Of a DNA stretch of 49,917 nucleotides, positions 17,975-24,781 are shown piece after piece (within the stretch, counting starts at the first letter, position 1; every line of letters begins with the position of its first letter). Both the position numbers and the translations under genes were made by a program. This stretch comes from DSNY01 sp016861185 (GTDB taxonomy: Bacteria > Pseudomonadota > Gammaproteobacteria > Burkholderiales > Burkholderiaceae_F), in the NCBI GenBank assembly GCA_030263275.1, contig SZOR01000018.1, positions 1 to 49,917 of the forward strand, read 5' to 3'. The notes under the pieces are model-generated. The model saw nothing but the letters and a program-made list of their open reading frames with translations, did no database searches and was not told the origin of the DNA.

Positions 17975-20119
17975 ATGCTGCTGTTCGCTTCGACGATCCT
18001 GCTGTCCGCGTTCCTGCTGTTCCTGGTCCAGCCGATCATCGCCAAGCAGATCCTGCCCTGGTTCGGCGGCACCTCGGCCGTGTGGACGACCTGCATGGTG
18101 TTCTTCCAGGTGCTGCTGCTGGCGGGCTACGCGTATTCGCACTTCGTCACGCGCCGGCTCGCGCCGCGGCAGCAGACGAAGCTGCATGTCGCGCTGCTCG
18201 TCGCGAGCCTCGCCTTCCTGCCGATCATTCCGCGCGAGGCGCTCAAGCCCGCCGGCGAGGAGGACGCGGCGCTCGCGATCATCGTGCTGCTCGCGGCAAC
18301 GATCGGCCTGCCGTACTTCCTGCTGTCGACGACGGGCCCGCTGGTGCAGAAGTGGGTCGCGCACCGCTTTCCCGAAAAGACCGTCTATCGGCTGTTCGCG
18401 CTGTCCAACTTCGGTTCGCTGATCGGGCTGCTCGCTTTCCCGTTCGCGATCGAACCCTTCGCCGGTTCCGCGGCGCAGTCGTACGTCTGGAGCGGCGCGT
18501 ACGCGCTGTTCGTCGCCGCGTGCGCGGCGACCGCCTGGCAGTCGCGCAACCGCCCGAGCGCGCCGCTCGAATTCGCGGCCGCATCGCCTGCGACGGCGGA
18601 CGCCGCGCACGCGGCCACGCACGCGACGGCGGCCGCGCTTGCGCCCGAACGCCGCCCGGGCGCAGGCGACTACGCGCTGTGGCTCACGCTGTCCGCCCTC
18701 GGCTCGGTGATGCTGCTGGCGGCCACCAGCCACATCACGCAGAACATCGCCTCCGTACCTTTCCTGTGGGTTCTGCCGCTGACGCTGTACCTGTTGTCGT
18801 TCGTGATCGTCTTCGAGGGCCGCGGCGGACGCGGCTGGTACGAGCGCAACTGGCTGCTGCTGCCGGCGCTGATGCTGGTGGTCGCGATGGCCTGGGGCCT
18901 GTCGGCCGAACGCGGCGTGCTCGACGTGAGCATCGCGATCCCGCTGTACTGCGCGGGCGTGTTCGTCGCGTGCCTGTTCTGCCACGGCGAGCTTGCGCTG
19001 CGCAAACCGGCGCCGCGTTATCTGACGCACTTCTACCTGAGCTTGTCGCTCGGCGGTGCGCTCGGCGGACTCGCGGTCGGACTCGTCGCGCCGCGCGTGT
19101 TCCCGGCGTACTTCGAGCTGCCGCTCGCGCTGTTCGCGCTCAGCGCGCTGGCGGTCTTCCTCGTGCTCGGCAGCCGCACGCTGATCGGGCCCGCGCTCGT
19201 CGCGACGGTCGCCACCGGCTACTTCGGCTGGAACTACGTCGAGTTCCTGCGCAACGACGTGATCGTCATGCAGCGCAACTTCTACGGCACGTTGCGCGTG
19301 CGCGAGCAGGGCAGCGGCACTGAACAGGTCCGACGCCTGCTGCATGGGGTGATCCTGCACGGCGAGCAGCCGACCCAGGGCACCGACCGGCTCGAGCCCG
19401 GCACCTACTACGCGCGCAGCTCGGGCGTCGGGCTGGCGATCGCCGCCAAGCAGGCGCGCGGACCGGTAAAGCTGGGCGTGGTGGGGCTCGGCATCGGCAC
19501 GCTGTCGGCCTATGGCCGCGCGGGCGACACGATCCGCTTCTACGAGCTGGATCCGGACGTGCTGCGGCTGGCGCACAGCCACTTCACGTATCTCGACGCG
19601 ACGCCAGCGCGGCTCGAATTCGAGCTGGGCGACGCGCGGCTGTCGATGGAGCGCGAGCTGGCGGCGGGCCGGCCGCAGCGCTACGACGTACTGGCGATCG
19701 ACGCGTTTTCGAGCGATTCGATCCCGGTGCACCTGATCACGCGCGAAGCGATCGCGCTGTACGTGCGGCAGATCGCGCCCGACGGCATCATCGCCGTACA
19801 CATCTCGAACCGCTTTCTGGATCTGAAGCCAGTGCTCGCGAACATTGCGCAGGCCGAAGGCCTCGTCGCGAAGCTCGTCAGCGACGAGCCCGAAGGCGGC
19901 GGCTCGGCGTCGACCACGGACTGGGTGTTGCTCGCGCGCGATCGGCGCGCCTTCGACGACCGGACGCTCGCCGCGCGCGCCGAGGACATCGCGCCGAACC
20001 CGACCTATTCGCTGTGGTCCGACCAGTTCAACAACCTGCTCGACGTGCTGAAGAGCCGGCCGCTGGACGAACTGAAGTCGCTGCTGTCGATGCTCGGGTC
20101 GCTCGAGGCGTCGGACTGA
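17975..20119 (+). CDS. membrane protein fused to a spermidine-synthase-like domain
   Basis: A 714-residue inner-membrane protein. The first roughly 450 residues hold about 10-12 hydrophobic segments (starting LFASTILLSAFLLFLVQPII). The C-terminal roughly 220 residues form a methyltransferase-fold domain of the spermidine synthase type: VVGLGIGTLSAYGRAG, then FYELDPDVLRLA and AIDAFSSDSIPVHL. Such fusions are widespread, but polyamine synthesis has not generally been shown and the glycine loop differs from true SpeE (GGGDGG). ATG at 17975 is preferred over an upstream start at 17849, whose extra 42 residues are not family-like. Confidence 0.86.
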   Translation: MLLFASTILLSAFLLFLVQPIIAKQILPWFGGTSAVWTTCMVFFQVLLLAGYAYSHFVTRRLAPRQQTKLHVALLVASLAFLPIIPREALKPAGEEDAALAIIVLLAATIGLPYFLLSTTGPLVQKWVAHRFPEKTVYRLFALSNFGSLIGLLAFPFAIEPFAGSAAQSYVWSGAYALFVAACAATAWQSRNRPSAPLEFAAASPATADAAHAATHATAAALAPERRPGAGDYALWLTLSALGSVMLLAATSHITQNIASVPFLWVLPLTLYLLSFVIVFEGRGGRGWYERNWLLLPALMLVVAMAWGLSAERGVLDVSIAIPLYCAGVFVACLFCHGELALRKPAPRYLTHFYLSLSLGGALGGLAVGLVAPRVFPAYFELPLALFALSALAVFLVLGSRTLIGPALVATVATGYFGWNYVEFLRNDVIVMQRNFYGTLRVREQGSGTEQVRRLLHGVILHGEQPTQGTDRLEPGTYYARSSGVGLAIAAKQARGPVKLGVVGLGIGTLSAYGRAGDTIRFYELDPDVLRLAHSHFTYLDATPARLEFELGDARLSMERELAAGRPQRYDVLAIDAFSSDSIPVHLITREAIALYVRQIAPDGIIAVHISNRFLDLKPVLANIAQAEGLVAKLVSDEPEGGGSASTTDWVLLARDRRAFDDRTLAARAEDIAPNPTYSLWSDQFNNLLDVLKSRPLDELKSLLSMLGSLEASD

Positions 20120-20232
20120 CGCGGCGCCCGTATCCCAAATCGACGCGGGGGCGCTTGCGGCCGCAGCGGGGGCGCTGCTAGGGTTCGCGCGGCGCTCGCA
20201 AAGCGCTGCAACCTGCAGGTCTTCCCGACTCG

Positions 20233-21216
20233 ATGCTGTACACGGACAAGAGCGCGCTGATCGTCGGCGCCGGCGCCGTCGGCGCGGTGCTGGGCGCCGC
20301 CTTGCTCGCGGCGGGCTGGCACGTGACCTTCCGCGTACGTCCGGAGAGCTTCCTTGGGTACCGCCGGCTCGGGCTCGTCATGCGGCACGGCCCTTCCCCC
20401 GGACTTGATCCGGGGTCCGGGCGCGGCGCGCGCGAAACGGCGATCGACCGCGAGCGCTTCATCTGCGACGCGGTGGCGCGCGGCTCGCACCGGCTCGTCT
20501 TCCTGTGCACCAAGATGCCGGACTTCGAGCGCGCGATTCACGGCCTGGCCGAGGACGACGACGGCGAACGCATCTACGTGACTACGCAAAACGGGCTCGC
20601 GGCACCGCAGATGTGCGCCGCGCTGTTCGGCAAGGATCGCGTGCTCGCGGGGGCGGCGGTGGTCAATGCGCAGCGCACCGAGTTGGGCGTGGTCGAGGTT
20701 TTCTCCGACGTGCGCCGGCTGAGCCTCGCGCCGTTGCACCTGGCCGCGGGACCGGTCGCGCGCGAAGTCGCGGCGCGGCTCGCGCAGGCCGGCATCCAGA
20801 CGCAGGTCGCGTCGAGCGCCGACGGCCTGCTGTGGGAGAAGTTCGTCGGGTTGGAGCCGCTCGCGACCGCCTGCGCCGTGACGCAGCTCGCGCTCGGCGA
20901 GCTGCGCGCGCAACCGATCGCGCTGCGGTTCCTGCGCGGACTGTTCGACGAGGTGTTCGACGTCGCCCAGGCCGCCGGCGCCGAGCTCGCACCCGATGCG
21001 CACGTGCGGCGCTGGCAGGCCTACCTCGACGGGCCCCCCGCGATGCGGCCCTCGCTCGCGATCGACGTGGCCGCGGGACGGACCGGCGAACTCGACTGGC
21101 TGACCGGCGCGGTCGTGCGGCTGGCCGAGCGAGTGCGCGTGCGTGCGCCGCTGCATCTCGACGCCTTTCGCATGCTGCGTCCCGAGCCCGTCGAAGGGCT
21201 GCGCCCGGCGGCCTGA
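20233..21216 (+). CDS. 2-dehydropantoate 2-reductase family protein
   Basis: A 327-residue NADPH-dependent reductase of the PanE/ApbA family. The dinucleotide motif is GAGAVG (12-17). The C-terminal helical domain has the conserved Lys in LLWEKFVGLEPL. In the pathway to pantothenate it would reduce ketopantoate, but the family has paralogues of other function and this gene has no pantothenate neighbours. Two palindromic repeats lie within the frame: one translates as PSPGLDPGSGRG near residue 57, the other as RPEPVEGLRP at the extreme C-terminus. Confidence 0.85.
   Translation: MLYTDKSALIVGAGAVGAVLGAALLAAGWHVTFRVRPESFLGYRRLGLVMRHGPSPGLDPGSGRGARETAIDRERFICDAVARGSHRLVFLCTKMPDFERAIHGLAEDDDGERIYVTTQNGLAAPQMCAALFGKDRVLAGAAVVNAQRTELGVVEVFSDVRRLSLAPLHLAAGPVAREVAARLAQAGIQTQVASSADGLLWEKFVGLEPLATACAVTQLALGELRAQPIALRFLRGLFDEVFDVAQAAGAELAPDAHVRRWQAYLDGPPAMRPSLAIDVAAGRTGELDWLTGAVVRLAERVRVRAPLHLDAFRMLRPEPVEGLRPAA
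20397..20415. repeat. palindromic repeat inside the reductase reading frame
   Basis: CCCCGGA and TCCGGGG form a perfect 7-base inverted repeat around CTTGA. This is the core of a dispersed element commonly translated as PGLDPGS. It sits in a loop-like segment of the reductase that is longer than expected. Confidence 0.6.
21185..21200. repeat. palindromic repeat at the reductase C-terminus
   Basis: AGCCC-GTCGAA-GGGCT forms an inverted repeat, translated as EPVEGL at the end of the reductase. It is related to the core at 26-38. Confidence 0.55.
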
Positions 21217-21251
21217 CCGTCTCCCATCCCGACTCCGAACGCCTGCCTCAA

Positions 21252-21890
21252 ATGCTGACCGCCCGCGCGATCGACGCCGCCGACCATCCCGTGATCGACG
21301 AACTGCGCATCGCGAGCTACCGGCGCGCGACCTGGTTCACGCTGAAGGACGCCGACCGCATCCGCTGCGCGCGCGACCTGCCGCGTTCGCGCGTCACCGC
21401 GGTATTCGACGGCGCGGTGCCGGTCGCAACCGTCTGCCAGACGCTGATGTTCGACGCAACCGAGGCGGTGCAGGTGCTCGAGCTGGAGGCCGAGCTCGCG
21501 GCCGACGACTTCCCGGCGCTCGTGATCAGCCGCGCCGCCACCGCCGAGGGCTACGCCGGGCTGCGGCTGAATCACGTGCTGCGCTGGTACACGCTGCACG
21601 CGGCGAGCGCCGCCGGCATCCGCTCGATCCTCGCGGGGCACGCGCGCGGCACGCCCAATCTGCGCGCGATGGCGGAACTCGGCTACCGCTTCTTCGACGT
21701 CAAGGCCTCCTCGATGTCGCAGGTCGACATCAATACCGAACACGTGCTGTCCTATTTGCCGGCGCGCGACTTCGCGCTCGCGCTCGAACGGCTCGGCCAG
21801 ATGCTCGCGACTGCGCTCCCGCAGATCGCGTGGCGCGGCGCCCAGCTCGACTTCGCCGAGTGGCTGCAGCCGGCCGCGCAGCCGGTTTGA
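21252..21890 (+). CDS. GNAT-like acyltransferase-fold protein (uncertain)
   Basis: A 212-residue protein without a clear catalytic signature. The layout (N-terminal RAIDAADHPVIDELRIASYRRA, a central strand VLELEAELAADDFPALVISR, then RSILAGHARGTPNLRAMAELGYRF) suggests an acetyltransferase or N-acyl amino acid synthase fold. No signal peptide. Its stop codon overlaps the TTG start of the kinase-like gene, so they are probably cotranslated. The assignment rests on pattern only. Confidence 0.55.
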   Translation: MLTARAIDAADHPVIDELRIASYRRATWFTLKDADRIRCARDLPRSRVTAVFDGAVPVATVCQTLMFDATEAVQVLELEAELAADDFPALVISRAATAEGYAGLRLNHVLRWYTLHAASAAGIRSILAGHARGTPNLRAMAELGYRFFDVKASSMSQVDINTEHVLSYLPARDFALALERLGQMLATALPQIAWRGAQLDFAEWLQPAAQPV

Positions 21891-22756
21891 GAACGCTGGA
21901 AGCCGCGCTCGTGCAGGCGGTCGAGTCGGCCGTGCGCGCCGCGCTCGGCAACGCGTGGAGCGTCCGCGCGGCCGAACGGATCGGCGGCGGCTCGATCGCC
22001 GAGTCCTGGCGCCTGGAGACGGATGCGCAGCCGCTTTTCCTGAAAACCGGCGCGGCGACGCATCCGTTCGACGCCGAAGCGCAGGCGCTCGAAGAAATCG
22101 CCGCCACGCGCACGGTGCGCGTGCCGCGCCCGATCGCCTGCGGCGCGGCTGGGGCGCTCGGCTTCCTCGTGCTCGAATGGATCGACCTGCGCGACGACGG
22201 CGACTGGGCCGCGGCGGGCGCCGCGCTCGCGGCCCTGCATGGCGCGGCACGCGACACCTACGGCTGGCGGCGCGACAACACGATCGGCGCGACGCCGCAG
22301 TTCAACGCGCCGGCGGCGGACTGGGCGATGTTCTATCGCGAGCGCAGGTTGCGGCCGCAATTCCGCTTCGCGCGCGAACGCGGGTTGCATGCGCTCGCCG
22401 CGCTCGAAGAGGCCGCCTGCCGCGCCTCCGACGCGCTGCTCGCTGGCGAGGCGCCGCCCGCTTCGCTGCTGCACGGCGACCTGTGGCGCGGCAACCTGGC
22501 GTTCGACGCGGCGGGCCGCGCGGTCGTGTTCGACCCGGCGACGTACTGCGGCGACGCCGAAACGGATCCGGCGATGGCGCGGCTGTTCGGCGGGTTCTCC
22601 GCGTCGTTCTTCGCGGCGTACGACGCCGCACGGACCCCGCGCCCAGGCCGCGGCGAACGGCTGAAGCTCTATCAGCTCTACCACGTGCTCAATCACGCGA
22701 ACCTGTTCGGCGGCGGCTATGTCGCGCAGGCGCGCTCGCTGATCGGCGTGTTGTGA
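21887..22756 (+). CDS. fructosamine kinase family protein
   Basis: A 289-residue kinase-fold protein of the fructosamine/ketosamine kinase family, which phosphorylates sugar adducts on proteins to allow their removal. Landmarks: IGGGSIAESWRL (nucleotide loop), LFLKTGA (Lys), LLHGDLWRGN (catalytic loop, HGDxWxxN), VVFDPATYCGDAETD (metal-binding Asp) and the C-terminal LYHVLNHANLFG. The best start is the TTG at 21887, overlapping the preceding stop; it gives normal family length. Confidence 0.9.
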   Translation: MRTLEAALVQAVESAVRAALGNAWSVRAAERIGGGSIAESWRLETDAQPLFLKTGAATHPFDAEAQALEEIAATRTVRVPRPIACGAAGALGFLVLEWIDLRDDGDWAAAGAALAALHGAARDTYGWRRDNTIGATPQFNAPAADWAMFYRERRLRPQFRFARERGLHALAALEEAACRASDALLAGEAPPASLLHGDLWRGNLAFDAAGRAVVFDPATYCGDAETDPAMARLFGGFSASFFAAYDAARTPRPGRGERLKLYQLYHVLNHANLFGGGYVAQARSLIGVL

Positions 22757-22830
22757 CCCCGCAAGCGTTGCGCATATCCGCATTCTGCGATACTTGCGCG
22801 CCGCTTTTTTCACTCCGCTCGACGCTTCGC

Positions 22831-23316
22831 ATGCCCAGCAGCAGCAGTACCGCAGTCCGCAAACCCAAGATCGTCGTCAAGAATTCGCGCATCCACGGCC
22901 GCGGCGTCTACGCCGCGCGCAGGATCCGCGCCGGCGAACGCATCATCGAATACAAGGGCGAACTGATCACGTGGAAGGAAGCCGACCGCCGGCCGCCTTC
23001 CGATCCCGCCGATCCGCACCACACCTTCTTCTTCGCACTGTCCGACGGCAAGCACGTGATCGATGCCGGCGTGCACGGCAACGCCGCGCGCTGGATCAAC
23101 CACTCGTGCGACCCGAACTGCGAGACCGAAGAGGACGAGGACGGCCGGCGCGTGTTCATCCAGGCGCTGCGCGACATCCGCCCAGGCGAGGAGCTCTTCT
23201 ACGACTACGGCCTGATCGTCGAGGAGCGCATCACGCCGAAGCTGAAGAACGAACACGCGTGCCGGTGCGGCGCCAAGAACTGCCGCGGCACGATGCTCGC
23301 GTCGAAAAAGCGTTGA
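22831..23316 (+). CDS. SET-domain protein (putative lysine methyltransferase)
   Basis: A 161-residue single-domain protein. It has the SET landmarks: SRIHGRGVYAARRI, the AdoMet-binding NHSCDPN (90-96), ELFYDYG with catalytic-type Tyr (124-126), and a post-SET-like cysteine cluster (C144, C146, C151, which with C93 could bind zinc). SET proteins of this size occur sporadically in bacteria and are largely uncharacterised; the substrate is unknown. The N-terminus is Ser-rich. The gene stands between sugar-kinase and DUF1993 genes with no chromatin-like partner. Confidence 0.92.
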   Translation: MPSSSSTAVRKPKIVVKNSRIHGRGVYAARRIRAGERIIEYKGELITWKEADRRPPSDPADPHHTFFFALSDGKHVIDAGVHGNAARWINHSCDPNCETEEDEDGRRVFIQALRDIRPGEELFYDYGLIVEERITPKLKNEHACRCGAKNCRGTMLASKKR

Positions 23317-23330
23317 TCGAAGGAGGTTTC

Positions 23331-23837
23331 ATGCAGATCTCGATGTACGCCGCGTCGGTGCCGGTGTTCGCGAAGATGCTCGGCAACCTGTCGGCGATCC
23401 TCGACAAGGCCGCCGCGTACGCCGAACAGAAGAAGATCGATCCGGCGGTGCTGCTCAATGCGCGGCTTTATCCGGACATGTTCGCGCTGACCAAACAGGT
23501 GCAGATCGCATCCGACTTCGCCAAGGGCGCGGTCGCCCGGCTCGCCGGCCAGGAGCCGCCGAAGTACGACGACAACGAAACGACGATCGCCGAGCTGAAG
23601 GCGCGCATCGCGCGCACGATCGACTATATCCAGGGCTTCAAACCGGAGCACTTGGACGGGTCCGAGACGCGCGACGTCGAGCTGAAGATCCGCAGCGAAA
23701 CGGTGAAATACCCGGGCCTGACCTACCTGCTGCAGGTCGCGCTGCCCAACTTCTACTTCCACGTCGCGACCGCCTACGGCATCCTGCGGCACAACGGCGT
23801 CGAACTCGGCAAGCGCGACTTCGTCGGCAAGGTCTGA
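23331..23837 (+). CDS. DUF1993 family protein
   Basis: A 168-residue cytosolic protein of the DUF1993 family, recognised by MQISMYAASVPVF, the mid region LYPDMFALTKQVQIASDFAKG and the end YFHVATAYGILRHNGVELGK. The fold is a DinB-like helical bundle with unknown role. A perfect AAGGAGG ribosome-binding site precedes the ATG. It lies 14 bases after the SET gene, so probably the same transcript. It converges with the MerC-like gene. Confidence 0.9.
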   Translation: MQISMYAASVPVFAKMLGNLSAILDKAAAYAEQKKIDPAVLLNARLYPDMFALTKQVQIASDFAKGAVARLAGQEPPKYDDNETTIAELKARIARTIDYIQGFKPEHLDGSETRDVELKIRSETVKYPGLTYLLQVALPNFYFHVATAYGILRHNGVELGKRDFVGKV

Positions 23838-23850
23838 AGCCGCAGCGCGC

Positions 23851-24276
23851 TCAGCTCGACGCGCTGCCGGCGGGATCGCCCGGCCGCGCAGCGGACTGCG
23901 CGCAGCGGGCGCAGCGGCGCAACTCGAATGCGAGCCAGACGCTGGCGCCGGCGAGCGCGACCAGCGAGGCCTGCATCAGCAGCGGCGAGCCCGCGACGAA
24001 ATAGCCGACGTACAGGAGTGCGGTCGCGGCCGTGGCCAGCGCGAGCAGTACGCGCTTGCGATGGCGCCGGTAGGTCGCGACGTGGCCCGCCCACGCGGCG
24101 CCCGCGAGGATCAGCACGACGACGATCAACGCGCCTTCGTAAGGCGCGAACGCGCCGAGCCCGAGCGCGGCGCCGAGCAGCGCCAGCTTCGGGAAACACA
24201 CCGGACACGCCGCGGCCGCGACGACCGCGCCGAGCGTGCCAGCGCGCTCAAGCCAGCGGGCGCGCGTGCCGCGCAT
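23851..24276 (-). CDS. MerC-like membrane metal transporter
   Basis: A 141-residue inner-membrane protein with about four membrane segments. The motif ACPVCFPKLALLGAALGLG near the N-terminus matches the MerC family, whose cysteine pair binds Hg(II) or other soft metals for uptake. A second cysteine pair lies in RRCARCAQ near the C-terminus. The ATG at 24276 overlaps the end of the merR-like gene by 29 bases, so they form one transcript. Confidence 0.82.
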   Translation of the reverse strand: MRGTRARWLERAGTLGAVVAAAACPVCFPKLALLGAALGLGAFAPYEGALIVVVLILAGAAWAGHVATYRRHRKRVLLALATAATALLYVGYFVAGSPLLMQASLVALAGASVWLAFELRRCARCAQSAARPGDPAGSASS

Positions 24277-24715
24277 GGCCTCTCCCGCCGGCCGACTCCG
24301 CCGTGATGCTTTCGATGATCGGACACGCCGGCCGCCCGCCCGAGTGTTCGCATTCGTGGATCAGATGCGCGAGCACGCGCGCGATGCGATCGAGGTCGTC
24401 GCGCCGCGCGAGCACCTGCGCGAGCCGCGCCTGCGCGATGCGACGCGCGGCGGCCTTGCTCAGCCGCCGGTCGCCTGCATCGGCCAGGCGCAGCAGCTCG
24501 GCGATCTCGTCGAGTGAAAAACCCAGCTCCTGCGCGCGGCGGATGAAGCGCAGCCGCGCCATGTCGGCCGTGCCGTAGGTCCGGTAGCCGCCGTTGGTGC
24601 GCGCAGGCGTCGGCAGCAGTTTGCGCCGCTGGTAGTAGCGCACGGTCTCGACGCCCACGCCGGCGGTGCGGGCAAGATGCCCGATCGTCATTCGTTCGGC
24701 AGCTTCGCGGTCCAT
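24248..24715 (-). CDS. MerR-family metal-responsive regulator
   Basis: A 155-residue regulator. The winged-helix domain (TIGHLARTAGVGVETVRYYQ ... NGGYRTYG) is followed by a dimerisation helix and a metal loop C122-x8-C131 (ECEHSGGRPACPII). The position aligned with Cys77/82 of divalent-metal sensors is Ser86 (RLSKAAARR), as in Cu(I)/Ag(I)/Au(I)-sensing CueR-type proteins. The start is ATG 24715; ATG 24691 is an alternative. It is divergent from the copper ATPase gene across a MerR-type operator and cotranscribed with the merC-like gene. Confidence 0.9.
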   Translation of the reverse strand: MDREAAERMTIGHLARTAGVGVETVRYYQRRKLLPTPARTNGGYRTYGTADMARLRFIRRAQELGFSLDEIAELLRLADAGDRRLSKAAARRIAQARLAQVLARRDDLDRIARVLAHLIHECEHSGGRPACPIIESITAESAGGRGHARHARPLA

Positions 24716-24719
24716 CGGC

Positions 24720-24751
24720 TTGACTCCGTACCCGGGAACGGAGTTTACGTT
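24720..24751 (+). promoter_or_regulatory. MerR-type promoter/operator for the P-type ATPase
   Basis: TTGACT (24720-24725) is followed by an over-long spacer of 19-20 bases before a -10-like TTACGT/TACGTT. Within the spacer the dyad ACTCCGT (24723-24729) and ACGGAGT (24738-24744) flanks 8 bases. This layout, and the TTGACTCCGTAC start, closely resemble mer and copA promoters activated by DNA distortion. Confidence 0.85.
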
Positions 24752-24781
24752 CCGGGCTCGAACCCCATTATCGAATTCGCC

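Noticed and set aside
24677..24781. N-terminal extension of CopA from 24677
   Set aside because: It would run through the MerR-type promoter and overlap the divergent regulator gene; the sequence is not CopA-like before 24782.
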